In this document: positions 48,001-57,427 of the stretch, in pieces
Layout of the letters: each line of letters begins with the position of its first letter
Numbering within the stretch: position 1 is the first letter of the stretch
NCBI GenBank assembly: GCA_025677825.1
Contig: JAIXMO010000003.1
Span: 310,001-374,000, forward strand
Direction: 5' to 3'
DNA length: 64,000 bases
From: Helicostylum pulchrum
Lineage: Eukaryota > Mucoromycota > Mucoromycetes > Mucorales > Mucoraceae
The notes under the pieces: model-generated
The model's input: the letters and a program-made list of their open reading frames with translations, nothing else
The model's database searches: none
What the model was told of the DNA's origin: nothing
Made by a program: the position numbers and the translations under genes

Positions 48001-48902
48001 GACTCACTTTAAATCACAAGAGTTTTTGGAAGGTCCTGATGATAAGGTTGTCGTGGCTAAAAGACGCCATTTGAAATTAGGTCAATCCGAGCCTCCTTTA
48101 GATTTGCAAAGGTAAGATATAGTGTTCATACTTTCTTTATACGTTGTATACTAACTTATTTTATGTTAAACGTAGTATTACTTTCTTTCAATTAAAAAGT
48201 ATTGCTAATAGACTTGTGGTTCATTTAGAACGTTGTAAAGTTATTGCAAGTAACAATGCATACCAAGATGTGATTAATATGATTGCCAGGGATATCACAG
48301 GAAAAAATACGCGTCGATTACAGCGAGATCGCGAGCTATCTCGTATGAAATTAACGTTAAGTCATTTAAAAGAAAAGAAGGACTATCTACACGAGCAAGG
48401 TAATTCGTATGAAGGGTATTTAAACAGTTGTATGACGGCCATGGCAACCAAGCGGGGTAAGAAACAAAAGTTTATCTTTCCTTTTACACGCCAATATTTC
48501 CACATGCGGGGTTTGCAAAAACTAGGTTTGGTGCCCAAGTTTGGTTCTTACAAGTACACAGCTAAACAATTACACGAAAGAAATGTAATTTTAGAACTGA
48601 TAGGCATCCCTAAAAGACACTACGATCGTATTCCTATTATATTGTCCATGGATCAAGCAGGTATTATTACAATCGAAGGTAGCTATTCCGGTTGGCCCAT
48701 GTCTTCAGTGCAAGTAGATATGCGATATGAAGAGTTATTACAAACACAGTTTGAAGGAGTGCAGACAGTCACTGTGTTGGATGGCATGGCTAAAGTAAAT
48801 GTTAACTTGTTGATTTATCTTATTAACAAAAAGTAAGTAAAAAAAAAATGTTTATTTTTATTTATATATACTAATTTGTTTGTTGTTAGATTTTATGCAT
48901 AG
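44437..48902 (+). CDS. IQGAP-family protein (Rng2/Iqg1-like)
   Basis: Fourteen exons: 44437-44545, 44617-44625, 44681-44792, 44856-44985, 45068-45222, 45293-45360, 45406-45681, 45727-46640, 46711-47228, 47286-47352, 47414-47540, 47592-48111, 48176-48832, 48890-48902; 1224 residues. A calponin-homology domain (about 60-195), IQ motifs (about 300-390, e.g. LQCISRGYLARLKY), a RasGAP-related domain (about 470-830) and the RasGAP_C end (NVNLLIYLINKKFYA) appear in the family order. IQGAPs link actin, calmodulin and small GTPases at the cytokinetic ring. It is shorter than yeast Iqg1 or Rng2 (about 1500). Exon 2 is a 9-nt microexon. The intron at 45682-45726 is 45 nt and in frame, so its retention would still give a protein. 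Confidence 0.93.
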
Positions 48903-49570
48903 TTATATTTTTCATCACTATGGGTTCAGTTTTCGATAGACATGCTTTGAATCATCGATAAAAGCTTATTTTTGATAAAAGAAAATTTTCAATGACATAA
49001 ATACAATCACATTAAATAATTTAAATAATAATTACAAATATTCTAAGGCATATCATTGAGCTATAACTGGTTAGTTAGGTGTTTTCATAACATTAGAAAA
49101 TATTCCACTGGTGTCGAGGCAAACACCAAAGTAAACGATGCTATTTATTTCATTTTCTATTTCATCCATGTCAAAGTTGAGTAGAAATAACAAGTATACT
49201 TTCACCACAGGTTGTTCTACTCTTCCTGATCATTATTCAAAGGTTCCATAACCTTCTGTATAAAAAATAGCATTAGTATAAGTACAAATCTATTTTTTTA
49301 AGCATCAAACAAGAATGATATCAAAGCAAATGTTTTCGATAGATACTTTACTTGTATTCTTTTTTTTTCTCGCCCCGCAGAATATGTAACGACTCGCGTA
49401 TTTGGGTGTAACTTTTCTGATCGGGTGTTTAGTGTTGCGCCAACTGTTCATATAAAATTCATGAATACCAACTTCTTTATACTACGTTACACGAGTCTTT
49501 TTTTAAAAAAATCAAGGCTTTTTTATTCTTTTTCTTATTTTCGCCCTTTTTCTTCCGGTATTTTACTTAT
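48903..49570. other. intergenic, no gene seen
   Basis: Between IQGAP and the MAP kinase, AT-rich with several T runs. The ORF at 49425-49664 is an out-of-frame reading across the kinase start. Confidence 0.5.
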
Positions 49571-51217
49571 ATGCTTAAATCAGATGATTTTTATACAGTT
49601 ACTATTGAAAATAGTCAAGAGAAATTTACTATTAGTAAACAGTATAAAATCATACGAAAAGTAGGAGCTGGATCGTATGGATCTGTTTGCAGTGCTCTTA
49701 ATGTAAATACCAATGAAGGTAAATAATAATAATAATCTTATTGTTATCGTTATTGACAAGGTTATTGCTTAGTCGTTGCTATTAAAAAGTGTCGCCATAT
49801 ATTTGATAAAAAGTTAATTACCAAACGATGTCTTCGAGAAATGAAGTTACTTCAGCACTTGAATGGCCATCCACGTATTATTGATTTAAAAGCAATGGAT
49901 ATTGTTGATCCCAGAACATTTAATGAAGTATACTTAATACAGTCTTGTTGTGATACTACTATGGCCGATATTATTCACTCTAAACTTGAATTGGAAGCTG
50001 TTCATTATCAATGGTTCATGTACCAATTGCTTTCTGGTTTGAAATATATTCATAGTGCCAATGTACTTCATCGTGATTTAAAACCAGGTAATATACATTG
50101 CATGTTTTTTTTTTATATTCGAGGTTAAAACTAATACAAACTTCTTATTAAAAAAAAAGCGAATATTCTTGTTAATGAAAATTGCGATTTAAGAATCTGT
50201 GATTTTGGCATGGCTCGTGGGTTTGTAAATCCTTCAGATCATATAGAAACCAAATATATGACACATTATGTAGTCACTCGCTGGTATAGAGCTCCCGAAA
50301 TTATGTTGAGTCGGAACACATACGATAAGTCTAGTAAGTATACATTTAATGTTATACATTCTACTAGTCTTAACTCACACGATAAATTAGTTGATTTATG
50401 GTCTGTCGGGTGTATCTTGGCAGAACTATTAGGTCGTAAAGTATTATTTAAAGGTACAGACTATGTTGATCAACTTCACAAGATTGTTGGTATTTTAGGT
50501 TTACCAGAAGATACTTCATTTTGGGATAATTCGTCTTCCGTTACTGAATATATTAAAAATCTTCGAGATGAAAGCGGTTTGCCTCCACCTACCGAGCCTA
50601 TTGATTTCCGTGTTGTATTTCCTAATGCACCTATTGAAGCTATCGATTTACTTACAAATTTATTATGCTTGGATCCAGCTAAAAGAATGACTGCAGATGG
50701 TGGATTAGATCATCAGTTTGTAGCTGATGTAAGAGATCCAGCCGAAGAAGTTGAATGTATTTTACCATTCGACTTTGAAAGTTTTGAAATGATTGAGAGC
50801 GAGCATGTATTACGTCAATGTATTATAGAAGAAGTAATGCGTAGTAAAGGGTTGGATGACAATTCACTTCGATATCAATCTTCTTCTTCTATAAACTCTC
50901 AACCATCGCGTCGATATACCGGTAGTTCTCTTTCTACTCCATCTTCTGCTTTTGTTACTGAAGCTAATTTAAACGCCATTCATGCTGCTCAACAAGGAAA
51001 CCATGTGCTACAACCAACTCACGATTCAGATCAACTTCAATTTATGGTTATGGAAACAAATCAATTTGTAGGAGAACCAGAAGATATGGATGAAGATGAT
51101 ATGAAGTTAATGGATAGTGATGATAGTGGTATCCATGTAGGTAAAAGACGTACACTTGTTGGTCCATCTAATGCAGATTATAATGCTTTAGAAAGGCATT
51201 TAAGTAAAGATTGGTAA
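49571..51217 (+). CDS. MAP kinase with atypical THY activation motif
   Basis: Four exons: 49571-49718, 49773-50087, 50160-50333, 50391-51217; 487 residues. Kinase landmarks: GAGSYGSV (32-39), catalytic lysine in VAIKK, HRDLKPAN and CDFGMA, with RWYRAPE after the activation loop and VDLWSVGC-like IDLWSVGC later. The overall layout and long Ser/Asp-rich C-tail (from about 340) fit the Slt2/Smk1 side of the MAPK family. The dual-phosphorylation motif reads T189-H190-Y191 instead of TEY or TGY. All catalytic residues appear present, so it is probably active. Role (wall integrity or spore development) is inference from relatives. Confidence 0.9.
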
Positions 51218-51239
51218 TAATAATGAATAATACCCCAAA

Positions 51240-51270
51240 TCTCCCTCTCCCTCTCCCTCTTCCCTCCCCT
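51240..51270 (+). repeat. (CTCCCT)n microsatellite
   Basis: Pyrimidine-rich short repeat in the 3' region of the MAP kinase gene, between it and the convergent Skt5-like gene. Confidence 0.75.
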
Positions 51271-51380
51271 TTTTTTTCTCTTTGCTTCCAGTAGTAATAA
51301 TAATAAAAAATATATATTAAATATGTGTGTATAATTTATTAACTACTACTATTAAAATCATTATTATACTCCTCTAGGAT

Positions 51381-53339
51381 TTACATAACAATACATTCAG
51401 AGTCCTTGGAATTAGAAGAAGTATTGTTTGTTTCACGTGTATGTTTACGTCTTTGTTGGGGTCTTGCACCACCATATTTAAGCTCTGTCAAACGCTGCAT
51501 AGCACGTCGGTAATTCTGGGCGGCGGCGCGCATGTACCAACGCTTAGCTTCTTCTAAACTTTGTCTTGTGCCAGTACCAGTTTCAGTATAGTAGCCTACA
51601 GCGTATTCTGCTTTTGCATTTCCTTTATCAGCAGCTTTACGAGCCCATAAATAAGCTTCAGAATCACTTTGAGGTAATACGCCATCAGCACCCGTCAGAT
51701 ACCAGCCTGAAAGAGCGAATTCAGCTTCAATATCACCTTGTTCGGCAGCCTTTGAATACCAAGCAATTGAACGTCTAGGGTCAACAGGACAGTTTAAGAA
51801 ACTATTTTCATAAGCTAAACCCAATTTAAATTGAGATGGAGCATATCCGTATTGAGCAGCCTGAGTAAATAATTCACGTGCATAATTGAGATCAGGGATA
51901 ACTGAAGGAATACCTTCCTTTTCATAAGCTAAACCCAATTCATGTAAAGCATGAGGATGATCTTCGTCCGCTTGTTGAGTAGCACGCTTTAACCAAGAGA
52001 TACCTTCCCGAGGATTCTTTGGTTGTCCAAGAAAACCTTTTAATAAAATCATACCTAATTTGTACATGGCTACACTATCACCTAAATTAGCGGCCTTTCT
52101 ATAAAATTGTATAGCGTGATTCTTATCACGTTTAGTACCAGCTCCGACTTCATAACATACGGCAGCTCTAAAAGTACAACCAGGATGACTTTGCTTTGAT
52201 CCTTGAATATATAAAGAAAACGCTTTATCAGGATCAGTTTGAAGACCCATTGTACCACTGCCATAACAATTTGCTAAAAAGAATTGAGCTTCAGGATAAC
52301 CTTGCTTTCCCATACCAGCATGGGCAGCCAACTTTTTACAAATCTTTTGAGCTTCCATTAACATGGCTTCTCTGGTTCTCTTTGTACGTTTTGGATCTTG
52401 TTCATCCATGGCTAATTGATTTACAGCTTCCAATAAAAATTTAGCTAAATCTAGAATGGCTCGAGGATCATTACTGCTTTGTGCTTCGTTACGGTACATG
52501 GCTAAATTTTCTTTTGTAACTGGAGGAAATTTGCTTTGTTTAGGTCGTTTTCCTGCTGAATTGGCAACGGATAATGAACTGTCGGCTAAATAAGTGTTAT
52601 CAAGTGGAGTTACAACTGTTGAAGCAGAATTATTAGTATGACCGAACATTTGTGGTGATTGAGGTGGAGGAAGAGGAGGCATCATTGGTCTTTGCTGAGG
52701 ATTGTTATAACCATTATTATATGTGTGGGTTGGTGGTGGTGGAGGAGGACGAAAGTTGTTGGGATTGAGCTGTTGTTGTTGCGTTGGAGACATTGGTTGA
52801 GGTGGCAAGGGAGCACCTGGTCTATAATGAAATTGAGGTGGTCTTTCCTGGTAAAAAGTAGAAGGTTGTCTGCTTACATTATAGCCTCTCTGTTGAGGCA
52901 TACCCATAGGTTGTTGATGATTTGGTTGAAGAGAAGCATTATGCATTCCGTTACTCATATTACTGTTATTACTGTTATTGCTCTGAGGACTGCCATTATT
53001 ATATTGAGGACTGCTTTGCCTAAAGGAAGGTGAATATTGCACTGGTCTTGTATTTTGAAAGGAAGGAGAGTACTGCATAGGTCTAGCATGTTGAAAAGAA
53101 GGTGACTGTCTCTCATTTAAACGTGGAGAATGAGAAGTTATTGTTGGAGAAGCAGTTTCAGTAGGTGACAAGATATCATCAGGCTTTAAAATTATATTAG
53201 AATTTGTATATATAAATGGTTTTTGGTTTTGAGTAACATGTTCAGCTGTATTGAGGCTAAGTCTTTCAAACTCTTTCGAGGGATAAGATGAGGCAGGTCC
53301 AAGCTGAACATTGTTGTTTTCAGGGATTGTCATTGTCAT
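51381..53339 (-). CDS. Skt5/Chs4-like Sel1-repeat activator of chitin synthase
   Basis: Single exon, 652 residues. The first 270 residues are low complexity, rich in Ser/Pro/Gln/Asn, with repeats such as QHARPMQYSPSFQ and poly-Pro. From about 290 to 610 Sel1-type (TPR-like) repeats follow, seen as AQFFLANCYGSGTMG, AVCYEVGAGTKRDKNHAIQFYRKAA-like units and AEYAVGYYTETGTGT. The protein ends CIVM, a CaaX prenylation box preceded by a basic/Asn/Ser linker. Yeast Skt5/Chs4 has the same plan and membrane-anchors chitin synthase III at bud necks (family knowledge). Convergent with the MAP kinase gene. Confidence 0.9.
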   Translation of the reverse strand: MTMTIPENNNVQLGPASSYPSKEFERLSLNTAEHVTQNQKPFIYTNSNIILKPDDILSPTETASPTITSHSPRLNERQSPSFQHARPMQYSPSFQNTRPVQYSPSFRQSSPQYNNGSPQSNNSNNSNMSNGMHNASLQPNHQQPMGMPQQRGYNVSRQPSTFYQERPPQFHYRPGAPLPPQPMSPTQQQQLNPNNFRPPPPPPTHTYNNGYNNPQQRPMMPPLPPPQSPQMFGHTNNSASTVVTPLDNTYLADSSLSVANSAGKRPKQSKFPPVTKENLAMYRNEAQSSNDPRAILDLAKFLLEAVNQLAMDEQDPKRTKRTREAMLMEAQKICKKLAAHAGMGKQGYPEAQFFLANCYGSGTMGLQTDPDKAFSLYIQGSKQSHPGCTFRAAVCYEVGAGTKRDKNHAIQFYRKAANLGDSVAMYKLGMILLKGFLGQPKNPREGISWLKRATQQADEDHPHALHELGLAYEKEGIPSVIPDLNYARELFTQAAQYGYAPSQFKLGLAYENSFLNCPVDPRRSIAWYSKAAEQGDIEAEFALSGWYLTGADGVLPQSDSEAYLWARKAADKGNAKAEYAVGYYTETGTGTRQSLEEAKRWYMRAAAQNYRRAMQRLTELKYGGARPQQRRKHTRETNNTSSNSKDSECIVM

Positions 53340-54031
53340 GTAGTTTTTTTTTGTCGTTTTATTGTATTCTATGGTTTTAAAAAGAGAAATAGAGTTAATA
53401 TGGCAACTCTCGAATCGACTTGGTACATACTAATTAAGAAATGAATGAATAGTATTAAAGAAAGACGAAAAAAGTAAAAAATAAATGTTATTAATTTGCT
53501 GAGCGTTTATCCTGTCATTGTATCACCTTGCCTCATATTTCCCGAGTATATAAAAAGTACTTTGATTTGTTATTTCCGTATTTTAACCAGAAAATAGGCT
53601 TTGTTACTACTTTTTTAAAAAAGACTCTATTTGTTTATCAGTCATGATTGCAATATATTTCATTTATCATCACAAAAAGCTTAAAAGCACCCTTTCTTAT
53701 TCAAGTCCGATTTTTATTTGTTTGGATAAGTATTTATCCGTGTAACACTCGCAGAGAAAAGACAAAAGCTTTTCTTGGTATTATCAGCATAATTAACGTA
53801 TTTGTTTGTGTCATAATAATAGAAACTAAAGACACGGTACTTTTAATATTGCGTTGAATAAGAAATATTCTATATTGTAGTTAATCGATTAATATTTTGA
53901 TATATTAGAGGAACAACATACCAATGTTGTCATTAAGCGACTGTCGTTTTGTTCTGTTAAAAAATTAAAAATCAGAATAACTTGAATAGTTTCTTCTTAT
54001 TTCCATCAATGCTTTTTTTTTCTTCTAAAAT
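53340..54031. other. divergent intergenic region
   Basis: Upstream of both the Skt5-like gene and the RRM-like orphan; AT-rich. A plus-strand ORF at 53648-53857 is not supported. Confidence 0.5.
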
Positions 54032-54724
54032 ATGTCGTCAATTAACCGAACTGTATCCAGATCTGAAGTTTCGCTTGTTAATCCTTCTGGGGAGCCCAAA
54101 ACTTTCAAATTTGGCTCAGTTCCTTGCTCTGTGATTTATATGCTGCCTATAGAAAATGATGAATTGCGAAATCCCTTTCTAGCAGCATTACGGGAGGCTT
54201 TCCTTAAAGGCCAAGGTCTTGGATTGGTTTTTAAAAAGGATGATACTCACTTTATATTCGAATTAGCTTTGCCTTCAAAAAAAGAATGCAAGGTAGCTTT
54301 CGATGTTCCTGTAAAGGTCTATTACGAGGAACAGGCCTACACTTTTAACGCATTCGAAGTAGTTTCTGGCTCCTTGGATCTTTTTCGCGTCAATCTTTCC
54401 GGAATTACTCTTAAAGATCACAAATACATAAAGGCTCAACTATTACACATGTTTTGTGTATATGATAGTATTCTTGATATTGTGTTATATGAGGATGATC
54501 CCACTGGTTCTTGGTTTACTGGAAATGGCTACGTAGTAGTTGCGCGCGATGGTAAATATCGCAAAGAGAAAAAATGTACATTATTTTACTTGGATGATTA
54601 TCCTCTTCGACAACGTATTTATGCCGCATGGACGCAGTTAAACGACCCCATATCGAATGAAGTGGCCTCTGACGACTCATCTAACTGTGAAGAGTCAGAT
54701 GACTGTGGCATGTACTCAGACTAA
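54032..54724 (+). CDS. hypothetical protein with two RRM-like folds
   Basis: Single exon, 230 residues. Two halves look alike in layout. Residues about 25-115 (SVIYMLPIENDE, FELALPSKKEC) and 118-175 (LFRVNLSGITLKDHKYIKAQ, then ILDIVLYEDD and GNGYVVVARD) follow the beta-alpha-beta pattern of RRM domains. The C-terminus is acidic (SDDSSNCEESDDCG). The second half reminds me of gag/ORF1-like proteins of fungal retroelements, but there is no zinc knuckle or reverse transcriptase nearby, so it may be a domesticated or orphan copy (inference). It is intact and intronless, and its codon use is slightly richer in G/C than its flanks. Confidence 0.6.
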   Translation: MSSINRTVSRSEVSLVNPSGEPKTFKFGSVPCSVIYMLPIENDELRNPFLAALREAFLKGQGLGLVFKKDDTHFIFELALPSKKECKVAFDVPVKVYYEEQAYTFNAFEVVSGSLDLFRVNLSGITLKDHKYIKAQLLHMFCVYDSILDIVLYEDDPTGSWFTGNGYVVVARDGKYRKEKKCTLFYLDDYPLRQRIYAAWTQLNDPISNEVASDDSSNCEESDDCGMYSD

Positions 54725-55325
54725 ATACTATATTTGGAAAAATATTGATATAATAAAAAAAAGAATTATTACTTTAAAAAGTGTTGATACTTTATCATGT
54801 AGCCACTAACCCTCAAAAAGAATCAATATGAAACATACATTACAATATTGTATCATTTATTAAGTACAACACTGATAGTTCTCTGTATTGAGTAATGTCG
54901 TCAAAAGTTATTAATTAGATGAATAAATGATTACAGTGATTCCACTACCAATTTAAAGATTTAGTGAGAAATTAAAAAATAAATTTGCGGATTCTTGGCA
55001 TTTAGTAAAAGACCAATGAGAAGAGACTTTTTTTTTTCTTACCTGTAAAAATCTAAATCTCTTCAGAAAAGAGAAACCGCGTATGAGACGGCGACGGAGA
55101 GAAAATAAGGGTTCACATACCGGAATAACGTCCTTTCCAGCGGTACAAAATATAACCCCAAAAAAAGAAAAAACACAAAAAGAAAACAGAAAAAGAAGAA
55201 ATGATAATAGATTAGAGCAGAAGATAAATGACGACAAGGAAAGGTAACAATTGTTGTACATATTATCTATAACAGATGTCTGCTCATTTAAATAGGCGGA
55301 GACCTTTAGAGTTCTGGCACGATGA
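54725..55325. other. intergenic with A/K-rich ORF remnants
   Basis: Between the RRM-like orphan and the Fanzor relic. A basic plus-strand reading at about 55078-55248 (RMRRRRRENKG then Lys/Asn-rich) might belong to the decayed element downstream, but no motif supports it. Confidence 0.35.
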
Positions 55326-55648
55326 TACCGAATACTAAAAAGAAGAGAGACAGAAGGAAGACTTCTCGTAAGTTACGTTGACGAATATAAAACGTCAAAG
55401 GTAAAAGTTGGACACATTGATTTCAGTAAAAACAGGTTACTAATATTTGAGAATAGGTGTGCCATAACTGCAAGGAAGAAAACCTGACGTTTGCTTTCGA
55501 AGGTCTTGTCAGCGTGTTGAGTTGCAAAACCTGCGGAATAATGTGAAATAGAGACGTTAACGCCGCCGAAAATATCAACGATATTTCTGGAAATATCCTT
55601 CGTAGAGATGATCGTCCTGCTGCGTTCTGTCGCCCAAATAATAGTTGA
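55326..55648 (+). pseudogene. relic of a Fanzor/TnpB-family RNA-guided nuclease (C-terminal end)
   Basis: Reading 55326-55400, a 56-nt intron (GT...TACTAAT...AG), then 55457-55648 gives the C-terminal end of a TnpB-like protein. VDEYKTSK precedes the first zinc pair CHNC, then the second pair CKTC, then the RuvC-III block RDVNAAENI, whose Asp is the third catalytic residue in TnpB/Fanzor nucleases. A TGA at 55544-55546 interrupts the chain between CKTC and RDVNAA, and a TGA precedes the readable part, so it is dead. The N-terminal domains and RuvC-I/II are not found nearby. The relic ends about 155 bp before the WASP start codon. Family assignment rests on these motifs and their order. Confidence 0.75.
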
Positions 55649-55802
55649 CTAAATAAATAAATTGCTTATAAGAATCTACGTTTTTTTATTAAAAGCACAA
55701 ATAGTTTTTTACGCTCCGCATTTTTTTTTTCAAATTGGCAGTGGAACGACTGTACTTCGTTTTCCTTCTTTCCTTCTTTCCCAATTCAAAAAAAAAGAGT
55801 GG

Positions 55803-57214
55803 ATGAAAGCAACAAAATCACCTAAATCTGCTACTCTTCCGAGACCAGAAGATAAACGTATTGTTCGAGATGCCTTAACTTCTTCTGTAAAGTATTTGAT
55901 TACTGTACCTGAATAAGTATTCTTACTTTTCTTTTATGTGTAGAATATTTTTATAGCTGCTGTTGCTCGTTTATATATCTCTTTACCAAATAATAATGAG
56001 TGGAAATATTCTGGTTTATGGGGAGCTGTAGCTTTTTGTAGAGATCGAAACAAGAATAACTCCTTCTTTATTAGACTTATTGACACGGATGGTAAAGGAG
56101 TTATTTGGGAACAAGAGTTATATAACGGGTTTGAGTATGTTAAAGATTGTGCCTTCTTCCACACGTTTGAAACTGATGTAAGCAATACTATCATACTGTA
56201 TTCCATATCAATTATTAACAAATAGTAAATAATAGGATTGCCTTGCGGGTTTGTTGTTTGTTCATCAAGGAGAAGCAGATATATTTCACGAGAAAATATC
56301 GAATAGAGAAATTAAACACAAGAAAAGGTTAATATACATAACATGCGAAACACGAGATTTCAATATTAACAAATTTGTATTTCAGTCATGATGTTGGACG
56401 TGTAGGTTATATACCTGGAAAAGGATTCACTATCGATAATAATGATCCAGAGATACTTGAAATATTAAGAGAACTAGAAAAGCTAGATGATTTCTCTGCT
56501 GCAGATATCAATCAAAACCAAGAATTCATTCAAACTTTTATTCGACAATATAGAAACACTAAAAAAGAGTCTACAACTAAAAGACTTCCTCCACCGCCTC
56601 CTCCACCTTCTAGAAAAACGAGAAATAACATGCCTCCACCACCTATACCACCTATAAAAAATAGAAGTCCTTCACCTGCATTATCCGCTCAATTACCACC
56701 ACCACCACCTCCTCTTCTTCCAAATCGTGGATTAAGGCAAACACAATCTATACCATCTTTCCCACCCATGTCTAGACCACCCAATTTAGCTGCACCTCCG
56801 CCACCTCCACCCCCACCACCTTCTCAACAACCTCCAGTCATCAATACTCCCCCTTTAACTCCTCCGATGATGGGTGCACCCCCTCCTCCCCCTCCTCCCC
56901 CTCCATCAAAAGATTACACTTCTTCTCCTGCTTTATCGCCTATACCCAAAAATACTACTGCACCTATCCCAGCCGGTCGCAATGATTTATTGGCTGCTAT
57001 TCGATCTACGGGTGGAATTGGTTCGTTGAAAAAAGTCAGTACATCAAAGGCCGCTTCTACCAACAATAACCAATCTTTTAGTGCTACTACTACTACTAAT
57101 TCTAGTAATAGTAAAGAAAGTATGGCTAATAGTCTTGCTGCCGTATTACAACAACGAAAAACTGCTATGCAAAGTGATGACGAAGATGAGGATGATGATG
57201 ACGATTGGAAGTAG
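55803..57214 (+). CDS. WASP-family actin nucleation-promoting factor (Las17/Wsp1-like)
   Basis: Four exons: 55803-55886, 55944-56177, 56236-56327, 56386-57214; 412 residues. The WH1 domain (about 12-140) is visible with AAVARLYI, GLWGAVAFC, GVIWEQELYNGFEY and CLAGLLFVHQGEAD. Several poly-proline tracts (from about 200) follow, then a WH2 actin-binding motif (GRNDLLAAIRSTGG, SLKKV) and the acidic end DDEDEDDDDDWK that binds Arp2/3. Family role: activates Arp2/3 actin branching at endocytic patches. The exon 1-2 junction is ambiguous: I chose the GTAAAG donor (57-nt intron) because it gives ALTSS joined to NIFIAAV; a donor 18 nt downstream would add KYLIT-like residues. Donor 3 is GTTAAT. Confidence 0.88.
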
Positions 57215-57427
57215 TTTTAAAAAATCAATAAATAAAAATTTACATTATAGAGGTAAACTTCGTTTTTTTTTTTGAAGTCTTAAAAACCTTGGGAATGATT
57301 AATTATTACTACGGTGCGCCGCAGCATCATTGACTTTTAAATAAAAATTATAAATTGACGTGAAACTCGGTTTTTTTTCAACTGTACTTCTTTTTATTAC
57401 AAACCCACTTAAAAAATAGAAGAAAGA

